Source: Pseudomonas sp. LS44 (GTDB lineage: Bacteria; Pseudomonadota; Gammaproteobacteria; Pseudomonadales; Pseudomonadaceae). Taken from it: 64,000 nucleotides of DNA. Shown piece by piece: positions 18,337-26,966 of the stretch (its first letter is position 1; every line of letters starts with the position of its first letter). The DNA is taken from positions 2,604,001 to 2,668,000 of the forward strand of contig NZ_CP102830.1 of assembly GCF_024730785.1 (NCBI RefSeq), in the 5' to 3' direction. The translations under genes were made by a program, and so were the position numbers. Below the pieces are notes generated by a model that was given only the letters and a program-made list of their open reading frames with translations, had not been told where the DNA came from and did not search any database.

Positions 18337-19494
18337 ATGATCTTCACCCCCGAACACGAAGCGCTACGCAAGACCGTCCGTGATTTCGTCGCCAAGGAAA
18401 TCAACCCGCACGTCGACCAGTGGGAAAAAGACGGCCGCTTCCCGATCCACGAGATCTTCAAGAAAGCCGGCGACCTCGGCCTGCTGGGCATCTCCAAGCC
18501 GGAGAAGTTTGGCGGCATGGGTCTGGACTACAGCTACTCGATGGTCGCCACCGAGGAGTTCGGCACCATCACCTGCGGCGGCATCCCCATGGCCTTCGGC
18601 GTGCAGACCGACATGTGCACCCCGGCCCTGGCGCGCTTCGGCTCCGATGAGTTGCGCGAGGAGTTCCTGCGTCCCGCCATCGCCGGCGACCTGGTCGGCT
18701 GCATCGGCGTCTCCGAGGTCGGCGCCGGCTCCGATGTCGCCGGGCTGAAGACCAATGCACGCAAGGACGGCGACGACTACGTGATCAACGGCAGCAAGAT
18801 GTGGATCACCAACTCGCCGTCGGCCGATTTCATCTGCCTGCTGGCCAACACCTCGGACGACAAGCCGCACATCAACAAATCGCTGATCATGGTGCCGATG
18901 AACACTCCGGGCATCAGCCTCAGCCCGCACCTGGACAAGCTCGGCATGCGCAGCTCGGAGACCGCCCAGGTGTTCTTCGACAACGTGCGCGTGCCGCAGC
19001 GCAACCGCATCGGCGCGGAAGGCACCGGCTTCATGATGCAGATGCTGCAGTTCCAGGAGGAACGCCTGTTCGCTGCTGCCAGCGGTATCAAGGGCCTGGA
19101 GTATGTGGTCAACGCCACCATCGAGTACTGCAAGGAGCGCAAGACCTTCGGTAACGCACTGATCGACAACCAGGTCATCCACTTCCGCATGGCCGAGCTG
19201 ATGACCGAGATCGAGGCGCTGCGCGCGCTCACTTATCAGGCCACCGAGCTGTACATCAACGGCAAGGACGTCACCCGCCTCGCTTCGATGGCCAAGCTCA
19301 AGGTCGGCCGCCTGGCACGTGAAGTCACCGACTCCTGCCTGCAGTACTGGGGCGGCATGGGCTTCATGTGGGACAACCCAGTTTCGCGCGCCTACCGCGA
19401 CACCCGCCTGGCCTCCATCGGCGGCGGCGCCGACGAGATCATGCTCGGCATCATCTGCAAGCTGATGGGCACCCTGCCGGGCAAGAAGAAGTGA
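18337..19494 (+). CDS. atuD: Citronellyl-CoA dehydrogenase (acyl-CoA dehydrogenase family)
   Basis: This FAD enzyme converts citronellyl-CoA to geranyl-CoA and passes electrons to ETF. The 385-residue protein shows acyl-CoA dehydrogenase N-terminal, middle (GVSEVGAGSDVAGL, KMWITN) and C-terminal domains (RKTFG, QYWGGMGF, YRDTR). The usual C-terminal catalytic Glu position in medium-chain enzymes is here glycine (SIGGGADEIM). Glu242 in QEERL is at the place used by isovaleryl-CoA dehydrogenase and is the likely base. ATG 18337 follows a CAAGGAGAAC ribosome site. Confidence 0.92.
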   Translation: MIFTPEHEALRKTVRDFVAKEINPHVDQWEKDGRFPIHEIFKKAGDLGLLGISKPEKFGGMGLDYSYSMVATEEFGTITCGGIPMAFGVQTDMCTPALARFGSDELREEFLRPAIAGDLVGCIGVSEVGAGSDVAGLKTNARKDGDDYVINGSKMWITNSPSADFICLLANTSDDKPHINKSLIMVPMNTPGISLSPHLDKLGMRSSETAQVFFDNVRVPQRNRIGAEGTGFMMQMLQFQEERLFAAASGIKGLEYVVNATIEYCKERKTFGNALIDNQVIHFRMAELMTEIEALRALTYQATELYINGKDVTRLASMAKLKVGRLAREVTDSCLQYWGGMGFMWDNPVSRAYRDTRLASIGGGADEIMLGIICKLMGTLPGKKK

Positions 19495-19498
19495 TACC

Positions 19499-19608
19499 CG
19501 ATGGTTCCCATGCTCCGCGTGGGAACCCATACCGGGACGCTCCGCGTCCCAACGGCGCAGGAGCGCCGCCAGAGGCATTCCCACGCTGGAGCGTGGGAAC
19601 GATCACCG
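19499..19608. repeat. Compound palindromic repeat between atuD and atuE (copy A)
   Basis: Outer arms GGTTCCCATGCTCC... and ...GGAGCGTGGGAAC enclose a second hairpin (GGGACGCTCCGCGTCCC). Most of the 128-bp gap is this element. A diverged copy lies in the opposite orientation at 22579-22682. Confidence 0.8.
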
Positions 19609-19622
19609 AACCGAGGCTTGCG

Positions 19623-20420
19623 ATGATGGAACTGCCCACCACCGAAACCCTGCTGCTGGCGCTCGAAGGCGGCGTGCTGCACGTCACCCTCAACCGCCCG
19701 GACAGCCGCAACGCCATGAGCCTGGCGATGGTCCAGGAACTGCGCGCCGTGCTCGCCACGCTGCGCGACGCGCGCAGCGTGCGTGCCCTGGTGCTGCGTG
19801 GTGCCGGCGGGCATTTCTGCGCCGGCGGCGATATCAAGGACATGGCCGGCGCGCGCAGCAAGGGCGTCGACGCCTACCGCGAGCTCAACCGTGCCTTCGG
19901 CAGCCTGCTGGAGGAAGCCCAAGCCGCGCCACTGGTGCTGATCGCCGTGCTGGAAGGCGCGGTGCTGGGCGGCGGCTTCGGCCTGGCCTGCGTCTCCGAC
20001 ATCGCCATCGCCCGCGCCAACGCCAAGTTCGGCATGCCGGAAACCACCCTCGGCATCCTCCCGGCGCAGATCGCGCCCTTCGTGGCCAAGCGCATCGGCC
20101 TGACCCAGGCCCGTCGCCTGGCGCTGACCGCTGCGCGCTTCGACGGATTGGAAGCCCTGCGCCTGGGCCTGGTGCACTTCTGCGAGGCTGACGACGCAGC
20201 CATCGCGCTACGCCTGGCACAGGTCCTGGAGCAGGTCCGCCACTGCGCGCCGCAGGCCAACGCGGCGACCAAGGCGCTGCTGCTGGCCACCGAAACCGAA
20301 CCGCTGGATGCCGTGCTCGACCATGCCGCCAAGCTGTTCGCCGTGGCGGTGACCGGAGAGGAAGGTGCCGAGGGGACCATGGCCTTCGTGCAGAAACGCG
20401 CGCCTAAGTGGGCCGAATGA
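19623..20420 (+). CDS. atuE: Isohexenylglutaconyl-CoA hydratase (crotonase family)
   Basis: This enzyme hydrates cis-isohexenylglutaconyl-CoA, the product of geranyl-CoA carboxylation, to the 3-hydroxy intermediate. The 265-residue crotonase-fold protein has oxyanion-hole segments FCAGGDI (about 63-69) and GAVLGGGFG. Of the two crotonase catalytic glutamates, the second is present (Glu140 in MPETTLG) but the first position is Gly120 in GGGFGL. The reading frame is open upstream to 19368, but that part lies inside atuD and the repeat; ATG 19623 (or 19626) before MELPTTE is the sensible start. Confidence 0.9.
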   Translation: MMELPTTETLLLALEGGVLHVTLNRPDSRNAMSLAMVQELRAVLATLRDARSVRALVLRGAGGHFCAGGDIKDMAGARSKGVDAYRELNRAFGSLLEEAQAAPLVLIAVLEGAVLGGGFGLACVSDIAIARANAKFGMPETTLGILPAQIAPFVAKRIGLTQARRLALTAARFDGLEALRLGLVHFCEADDAAIALRLAQVLEQVRHCAPQANAATKALLLATETEPLDAVLDHAAKLFAVAVTGEEGAEGTMAFVQKRAPKWAE

Positions 20421-20513
20421 CTCCCCTCTCCCGTTTACGGGAGAGGGGCCGGGGGAGAGGGAGCCCGGCAACGCAACCCTCTCCCTAGCCCTCTCCCATG
20501 AATGGGAGAGGGT
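20421..20513. repeat. Two tandem hairpins between atuE and atuF
   Basis: Hairpin one (20423-20448) is 26 bases with arms CCCCTCTCCCGT / ACGGGAGAGGGG. Hairpin two (about 20489-20512) has arms CCCTCTCCCAT / ATGGGAGAGGG. Hairpin one recurs exactly, in reverse orientation, at 23547-23572. Confidence 0.85.
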
Positions 20514-20553
20514 ACCGAATCGAGTGGCTTGAGAATCAGGAGTTCATAACGAC

Positions 20554-22542
20554 ATGCCCGCCTTCACCAAGATCCTGATCGCCAACCGCGGCGAGATCGC
20601 CTGCCGGGTGATCCGTACCGCGCACGAGCTGGGCTACCGCAGCGTGGCGGTGTTCAGCGAGGCCGACGCCGGCGCCCGCCATGTGCAACTGGCCGACGAG
20701 GCGGTGGGCATCGGCCCGGCGCAGGTCAACCAGTCCTATCTGGTGATCGACGCCATCATCGCCGCCGCGCAGAAGACCGGCGCCGACGCCATCCACCCCG
20801 GCTACGGTTTCCTCTCCGAGAACGCCGAGTTCGCCCGCGCCTGCGAAGCGGCCGGCATCGTGTTCATCGGTCCGACCGTCGAGGCCATACACCTGATGGG
20901 CAGCAAGCGGCTGTCGAAGCTCGCCATGCTCGAGGCCGGCGTGCCCTGCATCCCCGGCTACGAAGGCGCCGCCCAGGATGACGAGACCCTGACCCGCGAG
21001 GCCCTGCGCATCGGCTATCCGCTGATGATCAAGGCCAGCGCCGGCGGTGGCGGACGCGGCATGCGTCTGGTCCATGAGGCCGGCGAACTGGCCACGCAGC
21101 TGCGCACCGCGCGCTCCGAGGCGCAGAACGCCTTCGGCTCCGGCGAACTGATCCTGGAAAGAGCGGTGATCCAGCCGCGCCATGTGGAAATCCAGATATT
21201 CGGCGACCGCCACGGCAATATCGTCTACCTCGGCGAGCGCGACTGCTCGGTGCAGCGCCGCCACCAGAAGGTCATCGAGGAAGCGCCCTGCCCGGTGATG
21301 TCGCCGGAGCTGCGTAAAGCCATGGGCGAGGCGGCGGTGCAGGCGGCAGCGACGGTCAACTATGTCGGTGCCGGCACGGTGGAGTTCCTCCTCGATGCCA
21401 GCGGCGTGTTCTATTTCCTGGAGATGAACACCCGCCTGCAGGTCGAACACCCGGTCACCGAGCTGATCACCGGCCAGGACCTGGTGGCCTGGCAGATCCG
21501 CGTCGCCGAAGGCCAGCCGCTGCCACTCAAGCAGGACGAGATCCGCCTGACCGGCCACGCCATCGAAGTGCGCCTGTACGCCGAAGACAGCGCGCACAAC
21601 TTCCTGCCGCAGACCGGCGAGGTGCTGCGCTGGGAGCCGGCGCTGCTGGATGGCATCCGCATCGACCACGGCCTGGTCGAGGGCCAGCCGGTGACGCCGT
21701 TCTACGACCCGATGCTGGCCAAGGTCATCGCCTACGGCGCGACCCGCGACGAGGCGCGGCGCAAGCTGGTCCGCGCGGTCGAGGATTGCGTGCTGCTCGG
21801 CGTCAACGGCAACCAGCGCTTTCTCGCCAACCTGCTCAAGCACCCGGAGTTCGCCGCCGGGCAGGCCACCACGGCCTTTATCGGCGAGCACTTCGCCGCC
21901 GACCCTAGCCTCAGTCCACAAGCGCCGGCCGCTAGCGAACTGGCTAGCGCCGCCGCCCTGCTCTACCAGGCCTCGGCGCTGCAGCGCGCCCACCAGCATG
22001 GCCTGGCCGGCTGGCGCAACGTCGATAACGCGCCCTGGCGCTTCGTGCTCAAGCACGGCGAGCACAAGCATGCCGTCGAACTCAGCGTCGCAGACAGCGG
22101 CAAGCAGCCACGCTTCGCCGCACGGATTGGCGATGTCCAGTTCGACCTGCGCCTGCTGGCGGCCGATGGTCGCTGGGCCACACTGGAACTGGACGGCGTG
22201 CGCCGCCGCCTCGCCTACCACCTGGCCGGCGAGCGCCTATGGTTGTATGGCCACAACGGCAACCTGGAACTGCTCGACGTCACCCACGAACCAGTCGCCG
22301 GCCAGGACGCCGCCAGCTCCGGCACGGTCAAGGCGCCGATGGATGGCGCGATCGTCGAGGTGCTGGTCAGCGAAGGCGACAAGGTCGACAAGGGCCAGCT
22401 GCTGCTGGTGCTGGAAGCGATGAAGATGGAACACCCGCTCAAGGCCGGGGTCGACGGCGTGATCCGCCGCATCCAGGTGAGCAAGGGTGACCAGGTGAAG
22501 AACCGCCAGGTGCTGGTGGAGGTGGAGGCCCAGGAGGCGTAA
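20554..22542 (+). CDS. atuF: Geranyl-CoA carboxylase alpha subunit (biotin carboxylase + biotin carrier)
   Basis: This subunit carboxylates its own biotin with ATP and bicarbonate for AtuC. The 662-residue protein starts with the biotin-carboxylase domain (ILIANRGEIACRVIRTA, ATP-grasp glycine loop ASAGGGGRGM, EMNTRLQVEHPVTE). It then has a linker that contacts the beta subunit, and it ends with the biotinyl domain carrying EAMKMEHPL, where Lys624 is the biotin site. It is the size expected for MCC/GCC alpha subunits. It lies between hydratase and SDR genes as in the known atu order. Confidence 0.94.
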   Translation: MPAFTKILIANRGEIACRVIRTAHELGYRSVAVFSEADAGARHVQLADEAVGIGPAQVNQSYLVIDAIIAAAQKTGADAIHPGYGFLSENAEFARACEAAGIVFIGPTVEAIHLMGSKRLSKLAMLEAGVPCIPGYEGAAQDDETLTREALRIGYPLMIKASAGGGGRGMRLVHEAGELATQLRTARSEAQNAFGSGELILERAVIQPRHVEIQIFGDRHGNIVYLGERDCSVQRRHQKVIEEAPCPVMSPELRKAMGEAAVQAAATVNYVGAGTVEFLLDASGVFYFLEMNTRLQVEHPVTELITGQDLVAWQIRVAEGQPLPLKQDEIRLTGHAIEVRLYAEDSAHNFLPQTGEVLRWEPALLDGIRIDHGLVEGQPVTPFYDPMLAKVIAYGATRDEARRKLVRAVEDCVLLGVNGNQRFLANLLKHPEFAAGQATTAFIGEHFAADPSLSPQAPAASELASAAALLYQASALQRAHQHGLAGWRNVDNAPWRFVLKHGEHKHAVELSVADSGKQPRFAARIGDVQFDLRLLAADGRWATLELDGVRRRLAYHLAGERLWLYGHNGNLELLDVTHEPVAGQDAASSGTVKAPMDGAIVEVLVSEGDKVDKGQLLLVLEAMKMEHPLKAGVDGVIRRIQVSKGDQVKNRQVLVEVEAQEA

Positions 22543-22578
22543 AGAACGTCCTCCATCCACCGCAAGGCTTTTAGCTGA

Positions 22579-22682
22579 TCGTTCCCGCGCTCCGCGTGGG
22601 AATGCCGCCCGAGACGCTCCGCGTCTCAGGGGACGCAGAGCGTCCCCGAACCGGTTCCCACGCCGGAGCATGGGAACCATCG
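22579..22682. repeat. Compound palindromic repeat between atuF and atuG (copy B)
   Basis: This element is homologous to the reverse complement of 19499-19608: GATCGTTCCCGCGCTCCGCG at one end and GGAGCATGGGAACCATCG at the other, with inner GACGCTCCGCGTC and GGACGC/GCGTCC stems. Two inverted copies thus flank atuE-atuF. Confidence 0.8.
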
Positions 22683-22698
22683 ACAACCAGGAGGCCCC

Positions 22699-23523
22699 AT
22701 GTCCCTGCAAGGCAAAACCCTGTTCATCACCGGCGCCAGCCGTGGCATCGGCCGCGAAATCGCCCTGCGCGCTGCGCGTGATGGCGCCAACATCGTCATC
22801 GCGGCGAAAAGCGCCGAGCCGCATCCCAAGCTCGAAGGCACCATCTTCAGCGTCGCAGCGGAAGTCGAGGCCGCCGGCGGCAAGGCACTGGCCCTGCAAG
22901 TCGACGTGCGCGACGAGAACGCCGTGCGCGAAGCCATGGCCAAGGCCGCCGAGCACTTCGGCGGCATCGACGCGCTGGTCAACAACGCCGGGGCGATCAA
23001 GCTGGTCGGCGTCGAGAAGCTCGAACCCAAGCGCTTCGACCTGATGTTCCAGATCAACACCCGCGCGGTGATGGTCTGCAGCCAGGCGGCGCTGCCCTAC
23101 CTGAAACAAAGCAGCAACGGCCACATCCTCAGCCTGTCGCCGCCGCTCAACCTTGCGAGCAAATGGTTCGCCCAGCACGGCCCGTACACCGTCACCAAGT
23201 ACGGCATGAGCATGCTCACCCTGGGCATGAGCGACGAGTTCAAGAAGTACGGCATCAGCGTCAACGCCCTGTGGCCGCGGACCATCATCGCCACCGCCGC
23301 CATCGAGTTCGAGCTGGGCGGGCGCGACATCTTCAAGTACGCGCGCAAGCCGGAAATCATGGCCGACGCGGCCTACGCCATCCTCTCCAGCACCGAGCGC
23401 AGCATCACCGGGCGCCTGTTGATCGACGACGAAATCCTCGCCGAACAAGGCGTCAGCGACTTCGAGCACTACCGCTACGATCCCGCTGGCGGCAAGCTGG
23501 CTACCGATCTGTTCCTCGACTGA
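22699..23523 (+). CDS. atuG: SDR-family oxidoreductase AtuG (HSDL2-like)
   Basis: This 274-residue Rossmann-fold dehydrogenase has TGASRGIG (about 11-18), NNAG (near 95), a serine-containing SLSPPLN strand and a full YTVTKYGMS catalytic Tyr/Lys motif (near 168). It is therefore a conventional active SDR, unlike AtuB. The sequence resembles hydroxysteroid-dehydrogenase-like 2 proteins without the sterol-carrier domain. Its step in terpene breakdown is not established; oxidation of a 3-hydroxyacyl-CoA or an alcohol is plausible. An AGGAGG ribosome site precedes ATG 22699. Confidence 0.88.
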   Translation: MSLQGKTLFITGASRGIGREIALRAARDGANIVIAAKSAEPHPKLEGTIFSVAAEVEAAGGKALALQVDVRDENAVREAMAKAAEHFGGIDALVNNAGAIKLVGVEKLEPKRFDLMFQINTRAVMVCSQAALPYLKQSSNGHILSLSPPLNLASKWFAQHGPYTVTKYGMSMLTLGMSDEFKKYGISVNALWPRTIIATAAIEFELGGRDIFKYARKPEIMADAAYAILSSTERSITGRLLIDDEILAEQGVSDFEHYRYDPAGGKLATDLFLD

Positions 23524-23546
23524 GCGCAGTAGCCCTCTCCCCCCTA

Positions 23547-23572
23547 CCCCTCTCCCGTAAACGGGAGAGGGG
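23547..23572. repeat. 26-base hairpin identical to the one downstream of atuE
   Basis: Arms CCCCTCTCCCGT and ACGGGAGAGGGG enclose AA. The 26 bases are the exact reverse complement of 20423-20448. The rest of the 190-bp atuG-atuH gap shows no gene. Confidence 0.85.
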
Positions 23573-23713
23573 TGACTATCGACCCTGCTTCGCCCTCGGC
23601 CACGTATTTGCCGATCTGCCCGACGCCGCCTGCGCCGGGGTCATAGCAGCCGCAATCGGTCACCGTTACATTGGTCACTGGCAAGATCGCCCACAACAAC
23701 AAGCGCGAGCGCC

Positions 23714-25540
23714 ATGCCCAACGCCGACCTGATCACCACCACCCGCTTCCTAGGCCGCCTGCCGTCCGCCCTCGCCCGCGCCCCACGCGCGGTGCTCGGC
23801 CTCTACTACACCGCCATCCGCAACCGCGAGAAGAACCTCTCGCTGGCCTGGGCGCTGGAGCGCGCCGCACAGCGCTACCCGGAGCATCCGGCCGTCATCC
23901 AGGAGCAGCGACGCCTCAGCTACGCCGCCTTCAACGCCTGGGCCAACCGCCTGGCGCACGCCCTGCAGGCCGAGGGGGTGCAGCACGGCAGCGTGGTCGC
24001 GGTGATGCTCGAAAATCGCCTGGAAATCCTCGCCGTGCTGGCCGCGCTAGCCAAGCTCGGCGCCGCCGGCGCGCTGATCAACACCACCCAGCGCGGCAAC
24101 GTGCTCACCCACAGTCTGAACCTGGTCAACCCCAGCCACTTTGTGGTTGGCGAAGAGCTGCAGGTAGTGTTCGACAGCGTCCGAGGCGAGGTCGATAACG
24201 CCCATCGCTACTGCTACTGGCTGGCCGACTGCGACACCCTGGCCGAGGCCGGCACGGCACCGGCCGGCTGGCAGAACCTCGCCCTGCTGGCGCGTGGCCA
24301 GGCCGACGGTAACCTGCCGAGCAGCACCCAGGTGCGCATGAAGGACGCCTGCTTCCTGATCTACACCTCCGGCACCACCGGGCTGCCCAAGGCGTCGATC
24401 CTCAGCCACGGCAAGTGGATCAAGGCTTACGGCGGCTTCGGACATTCCGGTCTCGGTCTTACCCCCGAGGACGTGCTTTACCTGACCCTTCCCTGTTACC
24501 ACAACAACGCCGTCACCGTGTGCTGGAGCGCCGCGCTGGCTGGTGGCGCGGCCATTGCCCTGCGCCGCAAGTTCTCGGCCAGCGCCTTCTGGAAGGACGT
24601 CGCCGAGTATCGCGCCACCTGCTTCGGCTATATCGGCGAGCTGTGCCGTTACCTGCTCAATCACGCCGAATGCACTGAAGAACACGGCAACACCCTCACC
24701 TGCATGATCGGCAACGGCCTGCGCCCGTCGATCTGGAACGACTTCAAGGCGCGCTTCGGCATCAAACGGGTCATGGAGTTCTACGCCTCCAGCGAGGGCA
24801 ACATCGGCTTCACCAACGTGTTCAACTTCGACAACACCGTGGGGTTTTCCCCGGCGCCCTACGCCATCGTCCGCTATGACCTGGACGCCGATCGCCCGGT
24901 GCGCGACGCCAAGGGCTTCATGGCCAAGGCCAACAAGGGCGAGCCCGGTCTGCTGATCAGCGAAATCACCGACAAGTGGCCGTTCGATGGCTACACCGAC
25001 CCGAGCAAGAGCGAGGCGGCGATCTTCCGCGATGTGTTCAAGAAAGGTGACGCCTGGTTCAACACCGGTGACTTGATGCGCGACATCGGCTTCAAGCACG
25101 CCCAGTTCGTCGACCGCCTCGGCGACACCTTCCGCTGGAAAGGCGAGAACGTCTCCACCACCGAAGTCGAGAGCATCATCGCTGCCTTTCCCGGCATCGA
25201 GGACGCGGTGGTTTACGGCGTGGAAATTCCCGGCACCAACGGCCGCTGTGGGATGGCCGCACTGCGTTTGAGCGAAGGTACTGAGCTGGACCGCACAGCC
25301 CTGGCCGCGCATCTGGACCGCGAGCTACCCGCCTATGCCGTGCCGCTGTTCCTGCGCCTGCTCAGCCACGTGGAGACTACCGGCACCTTCAAGTACAAGA
25401 AGGTCGACCTGAAGAAAGTCGGCTTCGATCCGCAGGCGACCGACGATCCGCTGTTCGTCCGCCTGCCCGGCAGCCACGCCTATGCAGAAATTGATGAGGT
25501 CCTGCATCGCGCGATTGGCAACGCTGACTACGGGTTTTGA
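23714..25540 (+). CDS. atuH: Acyl-CoA synthetase AtuH (FATP/VLACS-type)
   Basis: This enzyme activates citronellate/geranylate (and possibly other branched or long fatty acids) to CoA esters at the cost of ATP. The 608-residue AMP-forming enzyme has the P-loop YTSGTTGLPK (near 217), YASSEGN, the hinge region NTGDLMRDIGF, and RLGDTFRWKGENVSTTEVE near the C-terminus. The arrangement is that of long-chain/very-long-chain acyl-CoA synthetases (FadD6-like). It closes the atu cluster. The 190-bp gap and a weak ribosome site leave open whether it has its own promoter. Confidence 0.9.
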   Translation: MPNADLITTTRFLGRLPSALARAPRAVLGLYYTAIRNREKNLSLAWALERAAQRYPEHPAVIQEQRRLSYAAFNAWANRLAHALQAEGVQHGSVVAVMLENRLEILAVLAALAKLGAAGALINTTQRGNVLTHSLNLVNPSHFVVGEELQVVFDSVRGEVDNAHRYCYWLADCDTLAEAGTAPAGWQNLALLARGQADGNLPSSTQVRMKDACFLIYTSGTTGLPKASILSHGKWIKAYGGFGHSGLGLTPEDVLYLTLPCYHNNAVTVCWSAALAGGAAIALRRKFSASAFWKDVAEYRATCFGYIGELCRYLLNHAECTEEHGNTLTCMIGNGLRPSIWNDFKARFGIKRVMEFYASSEGNIGFTNVFNFDNTVGFSPAPYAIVRYDLDADRPVRDAKGFMAKANKGEPGLLISEITDKWPFDGYTDPSKSEAAIFRDVFKKGDAWFNTGDLMRDIGFKHAQFVDRLGDTFRWKGENVSTTEVESIIAAFPGIEDAVVYGVEIPGTNGRCGMAALRLSEGTELDRTALAAHLDRELPAYAVPLFLRLLSHVETTGTFKYKKVDLKKVGFDPQATDDPLFVRLPGSHAYAEIDEVLHRAIGNADYGF

Positions 25541-25600
25541 TCGACACCCGCAGCCCAGGCTGGGTCGCGGCTGAACTGCCGATACCCAGCGTTTCACGTG

Positions 25601-26098
25601 TCAGCCGGCGTAAGCCCGCTCCAGCTCGGCGATATCGAGCTTTTTCATCTGCAGCAAGGCCGTCATGACCCGCTGGGATTTTTCCCGGTCGGCGTCGCTG
25701 ACCAAGTCCATCAACGTGCTAGGCACGATCTGCCAGGACACTCCGTATTTGTCCTTGACCCAGCCGCACTGCTGCGCTTCGACAGGGCCGCCCTCGGCAA
25801 GCCGCGCCCAGCAGTAATCCAGCTCTGCCTGCGTGGCGCAGAACACTTGCAGCGAAATGGCTTCGTTAAAGGTGAATACCGGCCCGCCATTGAGCGCGGT
25901 GAATAGTTGGCCGTCCAACTCGAAGGCAACGGTCATCACCGAGCCTGCTGGCCGGCCATGGATCTCCTGCCCGGCCTCACCGTAGTGGCTAATCGTGACG
26001 ATGCGCGAATTATTAAAGATGCCGGTGTAGAACTTCGCGGCCTGTTCGGCCTGGTCGTCGAACCATAGGCAGGGACTAATCTTCTGCAACGCTGGCAT
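25601..26098 (-). CDS. VOC-fold protein (PhnB/glyoxalase-like)
   Basis: This is a 165-residue protein of the 3-demethylubiquinone-9 3-methyltransferase-like/PhnB branch of the vicinal-oxygen-chelate superfamily. It opens QKISPCLWFDDQAEQAAKFY and ends with GVSWQIVP, both typical. The substrate is unknown. ATG 26098 (MPALQKI) is preferred; the frame stays open to 26128. It converges with atuH and is probably not part of the terpene operon. Confidence 0.85.
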   Translation of the reverse strand: MPALQKISPCLWFDDQAEQAAKFYTGIFNNSRIVTISHYGEAGQEIHGRPAGSVMTVAFELDGQLFTALNGGPVFTFNEAISLQVFCATQAELDYCWARLAEGGPVEAQQCGWVKDKYGVSWQIVPSTLMDLVSDADREKSQRVMTALLQMKKLDIAELERAYAG

Positions 26099-26147
26099 GG
26101 CACGCTTCCTCGGATGGAGTCGGGCCACTGTGGCCGCGATTACCAGT

Positions 26148-26310
26148 TAGTGGCCTGTTTGGTTAATTCAGTTAGTCAATTTCGGCGCCTGAGACCCTGA
26201 TACTGCGTTACCGCTCCTCGCCATAGCCCTGCTATGACTCGTCGCGGCGCCTTGTCTCAGAGCCTCAGCCATCCGAACTTGAGATAACCAATTAACCGCA
26301 CAGGCCACTA
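26148..26310. repeat. 163-bp imperfect palindrome, MITE-like
   Basis: Termini TAGTGGCCTGT and ACAGGCCACTA are exact reverse complements, followed inward by GGTTAATT/AATTAACC. In all 19 of the outer 21 positions pair. The interior is also roughly self-complementary. No ORF and no clear target-site duplication are seen. It sits between the VOC-fold gene and the next gene upstream of it. Confidence 0.7.
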
Positions 26311-26356
26311 GTCGTTTGTGCTGCCCGCAGATCGACAACCCTACTCAGCAGCGTCG

Positions 26357-26902
26357 CTATTGCTTGAACTCGAATTGCAGTTCCGCACCTTCGACGGAGC
26401 GTAGATAGTCGTCTTCCCGATCATTGGTGATCAGTTTGCCATTCAGTTGGAAAGGCCCCTCGCTCGGCTCTTTGGGCGCGAACATGGGCGGTAGCAGCGG
26501 CTTCGGCTCTTCCGGCACGGGTACCTCGTGCTCCAGGCTATCCACCAACTCCTTGGGCAGACGCAGGTCGAGCGTGGCTTGCGGCAATGGCTTTTCTTGC
26601 GCGGACTTGGGCGCCTCTTTGACCTCCAAATCCGGCTTGGCGACCTTGGATTCCGCCGGTTTCTCCGCGGGTTTGTTAGCCAAACCGGGGTCGAGGCTGG
26701 CCTTAGGCACCGGCGTTTCCTCCACCGAGGCAGGCGCCTGCTTAATTACCAGTTCCGACTTGCCGGCCTCCTGCGGCGCAGTCGTCGGTGGTTTCGGCAC
26801 CGGTGCACTGGGCGGCACCTTGGGCACTGGCGGCACACCATCGTCGCAAGCACCAAGGGCCAGGACCATCAACAGCAGACCAAGGGTTCGTTTCGCGCTC
26901 AT
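26357..26902 (-). CDS. Proline/lysine-rich lipoprotein of unknown function
   Basis: This protein of about 181 residues begins with a lipoprotein signal (lipobox LALGAC), so it should be lipid-anchored. The middle (about 20-140) is a low-complexity stretch rich in Pro, Lys, Ala and Glu with loose repeats (VIKQAPASVEETPVPKASL ... VKEAPKSAQEKPLPQATL). That would suit a flexible periplasmic spacer. The C-terminus (FQLNGKLITNDREDDYLRSV) looks folded. ATG 26902 is the start. I do not recognise a family. It is on the same strand as the sigma-factor operon, 64 bp downstream of it. Confidence 0.75.
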   Translation of the reverse strand: MSAKRTLGLLLMVLALGACDDGVPPVPKVPPSAPVPKPPTTAPQEAGKSELVIKQAPASVEETPVPKASLDPGLANKPAEKPAESKVAKPDLEVKEAPKSAQEKPLPQATLDLRLPKELVDSLEHEVPVPEEPKPLLPPMFAPKEPSEGPFQLNGKLITNDREDDYLRSVEGAELQFEFKQ

Positions 26903-26966
26903 CAAAGTTCATCTGCAGGCAAAAGACGCCTATATGCTGGCCCGCCATAGCCGTGCTGACAAGCTC

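Noticed and set aside
19368..19622. Upstream extension of atuE
   Set aside because: It would overlap atuD and a palindromic repeat; family length and the ATG at 19623 fit better.
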